Below are positions 42,701-50,874 of a stretch of DNA of 64,000 bases, in pieces; position 1 is the stretch's first letter, and the number at the start of each line of letters is the position of its first letter. Source of the stretch: a virus; IMG/VR virus record IMGVR_UViG_3300023273_000812, positions 37,750 through 101,749 of that record; one strand, 5' to 3'. The position numbers and the translations under genes are program-made. Under the pieces are notes generated by a model, which worked only from the letters and a program-made list of their open reading frames with translations, was not told the origin of the DNA and searched no databases.

Positions 42701-44787
42701 AAACAGTAGAGCCTTATTTAAGTAATAAAACCAAAGTAGATGTTCAAACCACTTTCAATGTCACACTAGGAAATAACTCTTATGGTGAACATGAAGTATA
42801 TATGGAAGACGGTAAAAGAAGGGCTTCTTTATACACATTAAGGTACTACGAAGATCCTGTGGGTAGATATTTACTTACAGATACACCTACTATATCTTTG
42901 TCTGGTTTATTAGCGCCACAAAATGATGGGTGGGTATCTACAGGTACAGTAGATGTTAATACAACAGTTACAGGTCAAACTTTAAATATAGACAAGACTA
43001 GTACACAAATTACATCGTGGAATAAGAGTCTAACAGATACACAATTTAGTTTAGGTTGTGTGTTCGAAACCACTTTAACTTTTAACTCTTACACATTAGG
43101 TACAGCGCCTTTAAATGTAGTCCTAGATGTTGTAGGTGTAGGAGAGTCAAGACAAGTAATAATAAAGTGGGAACCCACACAAGTATTAGTTACGGATAGT
43201 GTAGGCACTGTTTTAATAACTTACCCAATAAGTCTTGTAGACAGTACACAACACACATATAAACTAGTGTGTGACCCACAAGGTGATGTTGTAAGTTTAT
43301 TTGTAGACAACACATTACAAGGTACTACTTTATATAGTAGTCTTACTTTAAGTTCTAAAGTCTTTTCTGTAGGTTTTAACTGTACTGGCACATCTGTTTA
43401 CAATATAGACTTAGACTACTTGTACTTAATCCCATACACTTTACATCCTTCACAAAAGACAACAATAGGACTTCTTAAAAGGGATGGTTCTTTAAATGAC
43501 ATAAACAGTTATGTTATACCTAGAACAGATGGTACACAGGCTCTAAACTCCAGTCTAACTGCTATACCTTTTGAACAAGACTTTACATCACCCTTACAAG
43601 TTAGATTACTTAGAGATCCTACACTAGGATTAGCTTTGTACTTACCAAACGAGTTAATGCCTAATGGTAATGTTTACATACCAGGGACAGAGGAAGTAAG
43701 TAACGCTTGGGCTTATGTTGAGTATAGAAACTTACCTGTACATATTACACAAAGGGGACATATTGGCTTTGGTAGTGTTTTACCTCAAGTTATATCTCAA
43801 GTAGTAGTGGACGACTTTACATACAGTGTAAAGAAACCTAATGTAGATTATGGTGTGGCCCCACAAGGTATGGTTTTAAACAGGGCTATTACTTTAACTT
43901 CTGGAGAATATAACTACGACATATCTTTAGAGGACTATACTTTCGAGTCAAGGTCTTCTACTTTAGTTTATATACCTGATAGTGGTGTATATGCTTCTAG
44001 AGTGTTTAAGTTAATAGTGGACAATGTAGTAATACCTAGTACAGACTATACTTTTGATAGGTTAACTCAGTACATTGTATTAAGCACACCACTAACAAGT
44101 TCTACTGTAAGAGTTATTTTCAATCCCGGTAATCCTATAAGTAAAACTTACTTATGTTCACAGCCTGTAAACCAAACTGTTACAGTTCTGAACGAAGGTA
44201 CACCAATAATCCCAACAAGTAAAGATTACTATTCGGATGTTCAGGTTTGTACAAAAGAACAAGGTAATGATGTACCAATTACGTTTATAGATGATAATAC
44301 AGGCTTTCAAGATATAGAAATAGAAGGACACTTTACAACGGACAACAAACCTTTAGAACAAGGTGTTGCAGGTGTGTATAATAAAAGTAGTTCTATTATA
44401 TCTGGTACGGCCACATTACATAACGCACCGGCATTACATTTAAGTGGTGGGTCTTACACTGGTATGGTATTACCAACAAGTACTGTCTCTACAATGTTGT
44501 ACACTAACATACCTGGTCAACAGATGGGTATGAACCAACAAACACTAATACAGTTAAGTAACATTACACATGAGGATACTTTTACAGGTATTGACGATAA
44601 TAACTCGTGTGCGTACACTATAACGGATTATGGTATTAGTACAGACAGATTAGGGCCTTGGGGTGGGCTAACATCTTTAACGGAAGCCTTGTTGGGTGGT
44701 GGTGTTCAAGAATCCGTAGAGTTATTTGTACTGCAAGGAGGTACACAAATTATACCTCCTACAATCACAGAAGGTGTTTTAAGTTAG
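39751..44787 (+). CDS. large tail or fibre protein with lectin-like domains
   Basis: This 1678-residue protein is beta-rich throughout and is the longest in the window. The N-terminus is tyrosine- and glycine-rich (YGSSTYGDYYYGSIALP). Near 55-165 is a tail-protein pattern (FVIRVYFSAQIENN through NEISFYTLG). At least three regions have a concanavalin/LamG-like strand pattern, for example near 300-440 (FRFDFKLDF through NGYPQHSF) and near 1085-1220 (FETTLTFNSYTLG through DLDYLYLIP). GFGSVLPQ near 1345 resembles a common fibre linker. It is probably a baseplate or fibre protein that binds host glycans. No catalytic motif is visible. Confidence 0.65.
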   Translation: MPVYLSGPLSNTGYGSSTYGDYYYGSIALPRPPVATTGGFGGNSYSTSSYGSAGYDLPRITYAISLSGFVIRVYFSAQIENNADLVNINNYLLSEIYGVPVTILQVTPALFGEFGVLAIDLIHTGTTLGGNYHLQIFNIITSVNGWELITPGNEISFYTLGDTGYSVATLDSPDNGKTVNLQFYDSLDRPQPLLTELEFSPGVEDVNSYSFNTDYPIQPVITSVVQNLDLSTVRMSVDYMTTLDYDVVSGPASSMDYTGGYLPEDSTEFTGVPVGVGTSSVATDGLFLSKTNSNVYGYEFLDTSTKLLPNSSFRFDFKLDFTQTTINPPVLDSIFTTLHISDGLVGITLNLRDVSGYKIIQIVSGTYTTEVLCDWTDGSRISLLRNQKAGVYTVICNGYPQHSFPVTSVNGTPTIASGVSFVLDGNYDVSLLKLTQLKVTSSQTLFTNAWNFIHNMTTSLLGSGLLTNGTLKTKRGPLVRGWGDNTPAEIEDVHVYIDGLKITLQGVNPYIGEVYPLVPIPLIPIGLFTITVDYKWFKNPQMGMLGLNKHGLNLNTWDRSINRNTTSTQTSLGVTKTNRFPMGISLGPTQRSIPKEIGYKYIGFQNDYSALLNSQHLLLLNKNPHAISEGNIQASAVLDKGLFNGRTTPTEAGWSIFGLDTGYVNTDGTYTLVDNTSGSYSLGYEANYYKETDLSLETFLTLIGRFKIDTYTPDGVFTGVGVGVYDGSNVGLVGALDINGVQHFGLLLDGTNPHLQDSWEIGFKVEATGLTQNIITIDYSSLPNGVASGDRLVIYEGGQSGIYTIASCGLNLAGNVVEITLVETLPLNVNQIGQDKFNIYFETKWDTDLVSVRNVYNYPTGTIDVYIGSNISGLFLSNQTLIPYPAQTSLLLPNPDKGVVFWGSISRKATNTSTWDLVQYINSPVQLLETLQGKTVSLDMNTLPQQESMFYLVGGFGSQFVDSGLLTLNTDSSSNTIDVTNYYETVEPYLSNKTKVDVQTTFNVTLGNNSYGEHEVYMEDGKRRASLYTLRYYEDPVGRYLLTDTPTISLSGLLAPQNDGWVSTGTVDVNTTVTGQTLNIDKTSTQITSWNKSLTDTQFSLGCVFETTLTFNSYTLGTAPLNVVLDVVGVGESRQVIIKWEPTQVLVTDSVGTVLITYPISLVDSTQHTYKLVCDPQGDVVSLFVDNTLQGTTLYSSLTLSSKVFSVGFNCTGTSVYNIDLDYLYLIPYTLHPSQKTTIGLLKRDGSLNDINSYVIPRTDGTQALNSSLTAIPFEQDFTSPLQVRLLRDPTLGLALYLPNELMPNGNVYIPGTEEVSNAWAYVEYRNLPVHITQRGHIGFGSVLPQVISQVVVDDFTYSVKKPNVDYGVAPQGMVLNRAITLTSGEYNYDISLEDYTFESRSSTLVYIPDSGVYASRVFKLIVDNVVIPSTDYTFDRLTQYIVLSTPLTSSTVRVIFNPGNPISKTYLCSQPVNQTVTVLNEGTPIIPTSKDYYSDVQVCTKEQGNDVPITFIDDNTGFQDIEIEGHFTTDNKPLEQGVAGVYNKSSSIISGTATLHNAPALHLSGGSYTGMVLPTSTVSTMLYTNIPGQQMGMNQQTLIQLSNITHEDTFTGIDDNNSCAYTITDYGISTDRLGPWGGLTSLTEALLGGGVQESVELFVLQGGTQIIPPTITEGVLS

Positions 44788-44845
44788 TTTACTTTAACTG
44801 TTAAAACTCAACTAATACTTTATGTACAACAAGAAAAGTAAACTA
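44785..44845. repeat. 11-bp inverted repeat spanning two convergent stop codons
   Basis: TAGTTTACTTT (44785-44795) and its complement (44835-44845). The left arm contains the plus-gene stop and the right arm the minus-gene stop. It may serve as a bidirectional terminator or mRNA end. Confidence 0.7.
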
Positions 44846-45508
44846 GTGAGTAAAAGAGTAAGGAAAGTCCATATCCTCTTTTACATATAAAGAGGGTGTG
44901 TCTGTGTCTGTCATTGTCCACTTAAAACAATTAATATAGACGCTATCCGCAAACCTTACCCAGTCTATCATTTCTTCGTCATACAGATTAATGTAATCTG
45001 TTTCTACAGTAGAGTTAGACTCTGGTAAACACAACAAAGTATCAAAACCACTTTGTGTTTTATTGAGGTTAATATAAAAATCTGGAGTGTTCTTATATGT
45101 TGTCTTAAACAACCAAGAACAGTATCCTAAACCACTACACATATAGTCATCATACACATCATTCATATTTGTAGTGTTCCATAAAACCACACTATTAGGT
45201 TCTGGTATTACATCTAAGGCGTGTGTTAAAGTGTGTAGGACACTTTTAAAGTCTGTATTACCTCTACCAAGAACTTGTAAAAGTTCCTGTTTATTTTGTA
45301 AAGAGACATAAAAGTCTACATACCACTTCCAAGGGTTAGTAACACCTGCAACAACACTTTTATTTTTAACTAAGGACATTGGTAATCCGAATGTATTAAT
45401 ATGGCCACTAACGATCTTAAAGTTAGGTTGGTTTTGTAATAATGGTGATAAACTATCTTGTGTTAAGATAGGGGGTACATATAAAAGATTGTGAGTGACA
45501 TAAACCAT
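44843..45508 (-). CDS. hypothetical protein of minus-strand island
   Basis: This 221-residue protein is the last gene of a four-gene minus-strand operon. It is mixed alpha/beta and tryptophan-rich (NPWKWYVDFYVSLQNKQ) with five cysteines. Its start overlaps the stop of the coiled-coil gene upstream. No family is recognised. Confidence 0.65.
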   Translation of the reverse strand: MVYVTHNLLYVPPILTQDSLSPLLQNQPNFKIVSGHINTFGLPMSLVKNKSVVAGVTNPWKWYVDFYVSLQNKQELLQVLGRGNTDFKSVLHTLTHALDVIPEPNSVVLWNTTNMNDVYDDYMCSGLGYCSWLFKTTYKNTPDFYINLNKTQSGFDTLLCLPESNSTVETDYINLYDEEMIDWVRFADSVYINCFKWTMTDTDTPSLYVKEDMDFPYSFTH

Positions 45509-45831
45509 TAGTTTTTATCTTCCTGAGATTCTTCTTCACTAGGTAAGTCTTGTTCTAACTGTTCAAACTTTTCGATGTTTTCGATTAGTTCTTTAAGTTC
45601 GAAAATACGACCAGAGATGTTATCCGCAAGTTTCTGGTTTTCCACTTTCCAGTTTTCTAACTCTTCGTCCATCTGTTGGAACTTTTGTGTTAGTCCAGCC
45701 ATTTCCATTAAACGAGCCTTTTCTCTTTCGTTGTGTTGTTTAATACGACCAAAGTGATTAGACATCTCTTTAAGTTCCGCTTGAAACTTTTTAACTCTGT
45801 CTTGTAAAAACTCTTTGTTTAAAGTAATCAT
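45508..45831 (-). CDS. hypothetical coiled-coil protein
   Basis: This 107-residue protein is predicted to be a continuous coiled coil rich in E, K and Q, with an acidic tail (DLPSEEESQEDKN). It overlaps the downstream gene by one base. It may be a structural adaptor or chaperone for its neighbours. No family is recognised. Confidence 0.65.
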   Translation of the reverse strand: MITLNKEFLQDRVKKFQAELKEMSNHFGRIKQHNEREKARLMEMAGLTQKFQQMDEELENWKVENQKLADNISGRIFELKELIENIEKFEQLEQDLPSEEESQEDKN

Positions 45832-45840
45832 GTATACTCC

Positions 45841-46221
45841 TTACTTAGGTCTTGTAAAAGACACTTTAAGACCCCTATCTATATATACAACCTCTTTATC
45901 ACAATCCTCACCATAAAACAGATCTACAATCTCCTCAGACACTACTTTTACACCCCTACTTAGTATCTCACCTGTCATTACACCATATATTTGTGTACTA
46001 GGTGTAAGTGTATTAGGTACTAACATTGTAAGTTTATATCTGGAAGCGTCCGAGGGTACAGGGTCCATTAGAGTTCCCTCTGGTACAATAGGAACTTTAG
46101 TACCTCCAGTATCGAAATAAAAAACTTCAATAGAGGCAATGTCTGGATCAAACTTTTGTCCAGCGTCGTCTAAGAACAAGATTGTAAAAGTATAAGAGTC
46201 ACCAATAACACACTTACCCAT
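45841..46221 (-). CDS. virion protein, paralogue of the N-terminal domain at 60632
   Basis: This 126-residue beta-sandwich protein shares its pattern with residues 1-105 of the protein at 60632: a G-then-strand start, IEVFYFDTGGTKVPIVPEG versus YSIYYVDPSTDQEVRIGPD, then MLVPNTLTPSTQIYGV versus LMVPANATPGDYRIRW. It is probably an Ig-like virion component. The start overlaps the stop of the 52-residue gene upstream. Confidence 0.65.
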   Translation of the reverse strand: MGKCVIGDSYTFTILFLDDAGQKFDPDIASIEVFYFDTGGTKVPIVPEGTLMDPVPSDASRYKLTMLVPNTLTPSTQIYGVMTGEILSRGVKVVSEEIVDLFYGEDCDKEVVYIDRGLKVSFTRPK

Positions 46222-46372
46222 TTTTCTTTCCCTCTGTTAGTTGTTCAAACTCTTCTTTTGTTACCCATTTAATCCCTGTCCAAAATAAATTATCCTTTTG
46301 TGTACCCACAGCAATTGGTAATTGTGTTGTTTTAACAGGGGTTATTCCTACACTTGTTTTAGTGAACGCCAT
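46214..46372 (-). CDS. small hypothetical protein
   Basis: This 52-residue protein starts MAFTKTSVGITPVKTTQLP behind a GGAGAG site and overlaps the next minus gene by eight bases. The C-terminus contains WTGIKWVTKEEFEQL. It is the first gene of the minus-strand island and is preceded by a late-promoter-like motif on the same strand. No family is recognised. Confidence 0.65.
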   Translation of the reverse strand: MAFTKTSVGITPVKTTQLPIAVGTQKDNLFWTGIKWVTKEEFEQLTEGKKNG

Positions 46373-46392
46373 TTTTATACTCTCCAGTTTAC

Positions 46393-46408
46393 AATAGTAC
46401 CTTTATAC
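46393..46408 (+). promoter_or_regulatory. late-promoter-like motif AATA-N5-TTTATAC
   Basis: Exact match, 170 bases ahead of the start at 46578 and 79 bases before a second copy. Confidence 0.5.
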
Positions 46409-46427
46409 AGTAGTCCTAGTATATAAA

Positions 46428-46443
46428 AGATAGTTAGATTATT
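46428..46443 (-). promoter_or_regulatory. late-promoter-like motif AATA-N5-ACTATCT
   Basis: Minus-strand variant, 55 bases ahead of 46372, lying between two plus-strand copies. Confidence 0.4.
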
Positions 46444-46471
46444 TTTGTTTAAAAAAGTTTAATTATTTTTT

Positions 46472-46487
46472 AATAGTTAGTCTATAC
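46472..46487 (+). promoter_or_regulatory. late-promoter-like motif AATA-N5-TCTATAC
   Basis: Exact match, 90 bases ahead of 46578. AGTCTAT at 46479-46485 can pair with ATAGACT just downstream. Confidence 0.6.
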
Positions 46488-46559
46488 CTGTTCCATATAG
46501 GTACATAGACTTCATATTAGATATATTAAAGATTGAGATACTCGTGCTAATGTATTTTT

Positions 46560-46575
46560 TAGACTAAGGAGTCTA
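46560..46575 (+). promoter_or_regulatory. hairpin presenting the ribosome binding site
   Basis: TAGACT-AAGG-AGTCTA places AAGG in a four-base loop, three bases before ATG 46578. It could modulate initiation of this abundant protein. Confidence 0.6.
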
Positions 46576-46577
46576 TT

Positions 46578-48470
46578 ATGGCATTTAAGGCTATTTCTCT
46601 TAACGAAGCGTCAGGTAAAATCCAAAAGGTAAAAGCATCAGAAGTGATGATCCTTGAAGGTTCTTTATCTGTCTCTGAAAGTGTATCTGTTCAACAAGAT
46701 GTTACTATCCAAGGTAACTTGACTGTTCTAGGTGCTTCTTCTGAAATCGAAATCAAGGATGCGAAAATTCTTGACGCTGTCATTGATTTAGGTATGGAAG
46801 ATAACGGTCTTGGTGGTTTAGGATTACCTACTGTTAACTCTGCAGGTATTAATGTTTACGGATTCCAGTTGAACTACTGGGACGGAGCAGCTCCAGCAAT
46901 CGCTTCTATCAAGTTTGACAAGACCTCTATGAAGTGGACTTTCATCCCTGGATTGATTGTTTCTGACTTAGAAGGTAATGCTTCTACTGCTACTACTTTG
47001 TTAAACCCACAAGACTTTGAAATCTCTGGTGACATCGTTGCCGCTAAGGTTTCTTTCGATGGTTCTGCTGGTGTTAACTTAGTATCTGTTATCCAACCAC
47101 AAGCGGTTGAGTTCTCAATGATGGACTCAGCAGCTTATCGTGACTCTGTAGAAGCTATTCGTGGTTCTTTAACTGCTAGTGACACTGAGTTCGCTACTGA
47201 AAAGGCAATCGCTCTTTTCGTAGAAGGTGCTGTTTCTAACTTGTCTAGTAACTTACAAGCAGAATTAGACGCTACTCAAGTTGCTGTTATTGGTTCTGAC
47301 ACTACTGCTAGTTATGTTTACGCACCACCTGCTGGATCTAACTACTTAGCAGCCGCTACATCTATGATGGACGCAGACGCTAAGTTGGACGCTCAAATTG
47401 CTCTTGTACAAGGTGAGTTGGATGGCACTCAAACAGGTGCTGGACTTGCAGCGGATGGTTCTTACACTGCTGTTGGAACTCGTAACTACATTGGTGCTGC
47501 TACTTCTTTGGATGATGCAGATGCTAAGTTGGATGCTGCTATTAAAGTTAACGAAGATGCTATTGCACAAGAAGTTACTGATAGAACACAAGCAATCACT
47601 GACTTGAAGTTTGTTGGTATTGGTTCTTCTAACCAATCTGTCGCTGCTCCGTTAGTACTTACTATCGAAGACTTAGACTCTACTTTGAGCGATGCTGATC
47701 TTCGTTTGGCTTCTAACTATAGCAAACGTCTTGGCTTTACTGTTAAAGGTACTGCTCTTACTAATAACTACATGGTTATTGATGCTAACGGTACTAGTAA
47801 AGACTTCGAATGGAGTATGTCTATCGAAGAAAACGGCGCTAACTTCCCTGCTCAAGGTGCTGCGTCACAAGGTACTTTTGCTTCTACTCAAGCAATCGTC
47901 GACTATGTACAAGCAGAGTTGTCTACATTGCAAGCAGCTATCACAGCGGCTTCTCAATGGGATTACGATGTTAACGGGGCTGTTGGTACTTTGGACTTCG
48001 CTTCTGGTGAGTCTTTCAAAATCACTTCTAGTGGTTCTTATGGAATTCTTGCTTCTGTTGATCCTCTTACTGACACTGTTCACTTTGAGTTAGATGCTAA
48101 CATTGCTACAGAACACTTGTACTTCAGCAAAGAACTTGTTCAAGACACAGGTGTTCTTGGATCAGTAGCGGCTTACGAATTGTTGAAGTCTGACTTGTCT
48201 GTCCCTACAGATAACGCAGAAAGAGTATTCGCAATGTCTGCTGGTGTTTCTCCAGATGGAAACCAATTGATCTTCGTTAACGGCCAAGTTATCCAAGATA
48301 TGGGTGCTGCTGTTTCAGGATTCGCTGTTGGTGATGACATCTTCTTGAGTGCTGGTGGTCAAATGACTAATGTTGCTCCATCTACTACTGGTGCGGGTGA
48401 GTTAATCCAAATCGGTAAGATGACAGCTGCTGGATTGTACTTGGAAATCCGTCACATCATGACTTACTAA
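46578..48470 (+). CDS. highly expressed fibre protein
   Basis: This 630-residue protein has strongly biased codons like the major capsid gene. Its N-terminal region (ISLNEASGKIQKVKASEVMILEGSL, QQDVTIQGNLTVLGA) matches the repeated 'nltV.G' strand-turns of trimeric fibre shafts. The middle contains two related units around ATSMMDADAKLDAQIALVQG and ATSLDDADAKLDAAIKVNE, predicted coiled coils. The C-terminal 100 residues form a beta domain ending LYLEIRHIMTY. It is probably an abundant head or whisker-type fibre. It is monocistronic, between tandem promoter motifs and a terminator. Confidence 0.75.
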   Translation: MAFKAISLNEASGKIQKVKASEVMILEGSLSVSESVSVQQDVTIQGNLTVLGASSEIEIKDAKILDAVIDLGMEDNGLGGLGLPTVNSAGINVYGFQLNYWDGAAPAIASIKFDKTSMKWTFIPGLIVSDLEGNASTATTLLNPQDFEISGDIVAAKVSFDGSAGVNLVSVIQPQAVEFSMMDSAAYRDSVEAIRGSLTASDTEFATEKAIALFVEGAVSNLSSNLQAELDATQVAVIGSDTTASYVYAPPAGSNYLAAATSMMDADAKLDAQIALVQGELDGTQTGAGLAADGSYTAVGTRNYIGAATSLDDADAKLDAAIKVNEDAIAQEVTDRTQAITDLKFVGIGSSNQSVAAPLVLTIEDLDSTLSDADLRLASNYSKRLGFTVKGTALTNNYMVIDANGTSKDFEWSMSIEENGANFPAQGAASQGTFASTQAIVDYVQAELSTLQAAITAASQWDYDVNGAVGTLDFASGESFKITSSGSYGILASVDPLTDTVHFELDANIATEHLYFSKELVQDTGVLGSVAAYELLKSDLSVPTDNAERVFAMSAGVSPDGNQLIFVNGQVIQDMGAAVSGFAVGDDIFLSAGGQMTNVAPSTTGAGELIQIGKMTAAGLYLEIRHIMTY

Positions 48471-48487
48471 TCTAGGTTAGTTGGTTT

Positions 48488-48503
48488 ACTTAGTTCTACT
48501 AAG
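48488..48503 (+). other. small hairpin ahead of terminator
   Basis: ACTTAGT-TCT-ACTAAGT forms a seven-pair stem 17 bases after the fibre stop codon; probably part of the 3' end structure. Confidence 0.6.
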
Positions 48504-48513
48504 TAATGTGGCT

Positions 48514-48547
48514 AGGGAGATAGGGAAACCTATCTCCCTTTTATTTT
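48514..48547 (+). terminator. intrinsic terminator with GAAA loop
   Basis: AGGGAGATAGG-GAAA-CCTATCTCCCT followed by TTTATTTT. Confidence 0.9.
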
Positions 48548-48593
48548 GTTTATATGGTCTATATGTTGTAACTATACATACAGGTAGGAAACT

Positions 48594-48926
48594 ATGTTTA
48601 AGTATTCAAGATCCAAAGTACAATTAAACAGTACAAACGAATTACAGGCCGGTTTAGGAGACACTATTTTAGAAATGTTCTTCCTTCAAGAGTTAACAGT
48701 AAGGGGTATTGCCACAGAAATACAAACTCGTAAGTTAGCCCTTATTAAAGATGTACTAAATCAAACTGTTTTGGATTTCGGTATGGATTGTAATATGGAT
48801 ATGATTCCAGATAGTATCCAAGACATTGACTTAGATACTATGGCAGAGACTTCATGTTGTAGGATTACTAACTCTACAGCAACAACACAAAGAAGAAAAA
48901 CTTCTTCTTCTAGAAGACAAAAATAG
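48594..48926 (+). CDS. hypothetical protein
   Basis: This 110-residue protein follows GTAGG and a possible divergent late motif (TTTA-TTTTG-TTTATAT at 48541-48555). The N-terminal half is helical, and the end is serine- and arginine-rich (TTQRRKTSSSRRQK). No family is recognised. Confidence 0.6.
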   Translation: MFKYSRSKVQLNSTNELQAGLGDTILEMFFLQELTVRGIATEIQTRKLALIKDVLNQTVLDFGMDCNMDMIPDSIQDIDLDTMAETSCCRITNSTATTQRRKTSSSRRQK

Positions 48927-48941
48927 AACTGAGGAGATACA

Positions 48942-49238
48942 ATGTTCTTAATGTTATTAACCGCTTATGGTTTATGTTTCTTTTTAATGAATAAGGCTAC
49001 TTTTCTATATAATAGAGTAGCGTTCTTTGACAAGATGTTCCAATGTGCTTTCTGTACAGGATTCCACACAGGTTGGATTTCTTTTGTACTACACACATTA
49101 GTTATTAAAGGTAGTGTATTATCTAATTGGCAAGACTTCCTAAGTGCTATCTTATTTGGATTTGCTAGTGCTTGTACTAGTTACTTGTTAGATAACTTAG
49201 GACAAGTGTTGGAAGCCTATATTCATCAAGAGGAATAA
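48942..49238 (+). CDS. small membrane protein with CxxC motif
   Basis: This 98-residue protein has hydrophobic segments near 1-16, 40-58 and 65-82. Between the first two lies CAFCTGFHTGW, resembling the C-x-x-C-t-g-f-W motif of a family of small bacterial membrane proteins of unknown function. It is translated with flanking genes and may act at the host inner membrane, perhaps in lysis or exclusion. This is inference. Confidence 0.65.
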   Translation: MFLMLLTAYGLCFFLMNKATFLYNRVAFFDKMFQCAFCTGFHTGWISFVLHTLVIKGSVLSNWQDFLSAILFGFASACTSYLLDNLGQVLEAYIHQEE

Positions 49239-49240
49239 AA

Positions 49241-49489
49241 ATGTTACAGGATGTAGATTGTACCATACAAGGTGAAAACTGTTTTGGAGAGTATGTAAAC
49301 GCTTTTCGAATACTACATGATGGTATAGACATCCTGTTAGACTTTTGTGTGTACTCAGAAGACTTGGGTACAGCAAAGTTAGTTTCTAGATTAAGAGTAA
49401 CAAAAGAGTTTCTAAGCATATTATTTAACAGAGTAAAAGAAACAATCGAAAGTACTCCACTAGGCACTATATACACATTCGGGGGATAA
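49241..49489 (+). CDS. hypothetical protein
   Basis: This 82-residue mostly helical protein starts two bases after the membrane protein and ends one base before the next gene. It has three cysteines and no recognised motif. Confidence 0.6.
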   Translation: MLQDVDCTIQGENCFGEYVNAFRILHDGIDILLDFCVYSEDLGTAKLVSRLRVTKEFLSILFNRVKETIESTPLGTIYTFGG

Positions 49490-49490
49490 A

Positions 49491-49910
49491 ATGGCTATAG
49501 CAAGAATACCTAGTGCTGGAACAGGTGTCTTAATGACAGATAGTGTAAGAGCCATTCAAACCATACCCGCCTACGCTGCGGTAGGTATTGTAAACGATCC
49601 TGTAAGTAATAACCTAGGTGTTAAGATGGTAGGTTGTAGTTACTTTGGGGATAAGTTTATTGGGTTTCTTAATAGAGGTGTGGAAAGTGGTAATTTTGCT
49701 AACTTAATTTCACATCGTGGTTCAACTTTAACTCCTTTAAGAGAAAACGGTGTATTATTTGAAGTAGGTGATTCTGTTTACTTGTCTAAAACACCAGGGT
49801 ATGTAACTAACCAGTTTAGTTTAGATGCCTTAGATGTTTTAGTACAAGTAGGTATAGCAGTAACACCTACTAAGATAATGTTAAACACAGATTTCCATTT
49901 CATAACATAA
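49491..49910 (+). CDS. putative decoration protein
   Basis: This 139-residue beta-rich protein contains VLFEVGDSVYLSKTPGYVT and ends VLVQVGIAVTPTKIML, a pattern seen in small capsid decoration or fibre-head proteins. It precedes another structural-looking gene by ten bases. No exact family is named. Confidence 0.55.
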   Translation: MAIARIPSAGTGVLMTDSVRAIQTIPAYAAVGIVNDPVSNNLGVKMVGCSYFGDKFIGFLNRGVESGNFANLISHRGSTLTPLRENGVLFEVGDSVYLSKTPGYVTNQFSLDALDVLVQVGIAVTPTKIMLNTDFHFIT

Positions 49911-49920
49911 GGAGTTTATT

Positions 49921-50799
49921 ATGTTTACAAAAGGTGACTTTCAAGAGTATAGAGCGATTACAAAAATTAATGTAGGGGCTTTAGATACTAACTTAGAAAA
50001 GGATGAAGTAATTGCTTTCGATGGTACTACAATGATTAGAGGTGGTTCCGAAGAAACTGTTCCTTCTTTACGAGGGGCTATTAAAGTAGGATGGCTTGTA
50101 ACAGTAGAAAACACTACTGCAACATATACACCAAAAGCAAGTGGTGTAAAAGTACATAAAGCTATTTCTACTGGAGAGAAACAAGAAGAGGTAACTCTAC
50201 AAACTATTGTAGAAGAAGAACGAGAAGTAAGTACTGTAACAAAAGACTTGTCTACTGTTTCAGGTGATCAAAACGAAGGTCGTGTTATTGCTCGTTTTAA
50301 AAACTCTCCAAAGGCTGGTACTGTTAGAGTAGACCAGATTACAGATACTACAATCCAAAGTATTGATAATAGTACTGTACAAATTGAAAAGGTAAAAACA
50401 GCTTCCACTACTTATACTGGAGATGTAGAAACAGCAATGGCTGGAGATACCTTGGAAGACATTCTACCTAATGCTGTTTCTACTGGAACACCTACAGCAA
50501 CTATTAAAGAAGCCCAAATTAAAGTAGATATGTTGAAAACTTTTGTAACAGATTTCGAGTACGACTTAACTTGGGATAACAATACAAAAGCCGACATGAT
50601 CTTTGCTTATCAAAACAACGAACCAGTGTTTAACACACTTATGTCTATTGAGAACGATACTGTTGTAGAGTATGTAAATGCTCTTATTACACAAACTACT
50701 ACAGAAGACACTACTACACAAACTGTAGAGAACACAGAAACTTTGGATTTGGATAGTGACACAGACACTGTGGACTTGTTCACATCCAGCGACTATTAA
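49921..50799 (+). CDS. putative structural protein
   Basis: This 292-residue protein has an N-terminal beta domain with a GAIKVGWLV motif, a charged glutamate-rich linker near 80-100, and a threonine- and aspartate-rich acidic C-terminus. It starts after AAGGAG. An internal capsid or decoration role is possible. No family is recognised. Confidence 0.55.
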   Translation: MFTKGDFQEYRAITKINVGALDTNLEKDEVIAFDGTTMIRGGSEETVPSLRGAIKVGWLVTVENTTATYTPKASGVKVHKAISTGEKQEEVTLQTIVEEEREVSTVTKDLSTVSGDQNEGRVIARFKNSPKAGTVRVDQITDTTIQSIDNSTVQIEKVKTASTTYTGDVETAMAGDTLEDILPNAVSTGTPTATIKEAQIKVDMLKTFVTDFEYDLTWDNNTKADMIFAYQNNEPVFNTLMSIENDTVVEYVNALITQTTTEDTTTQTVENTETLDLDSDTDTVDLFTSSDY

Positions 50800-50800
50800 C

Positions 50801-50816
50801 AATAAACTTGTTATAT
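50801..50816 (+). promoter_or_regulatory. late-promoter-like motif AATA-N5-GTTATAT
   Basis: Imperfect match one base after the stop at 50799, nine bases before the terminator at 50825. Confidence 0.35.
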
Positions 50817-50824
50817 AGTATCCT

Positions 50825-50856
50825 AGGGTAGGTATTTCGACCTACCCTGTTTTATT
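50825..50856 (+). terminator. intrinsic terminator
   Basis: AGGGTAGGT and its complement enclose ATTTCG, followed by GTTTTATT. Confidence 0.85.
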
Positions 50857-50874
50857 ATAATAGAGGAGTACATT

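Noticed and set aside
47692-48093. Leucine-rich plus-strand ORF inside the fibre gene at 46578
   Set aside because: It is an out-of-frame shadow of a codon-biased gene and has no initiation signal.
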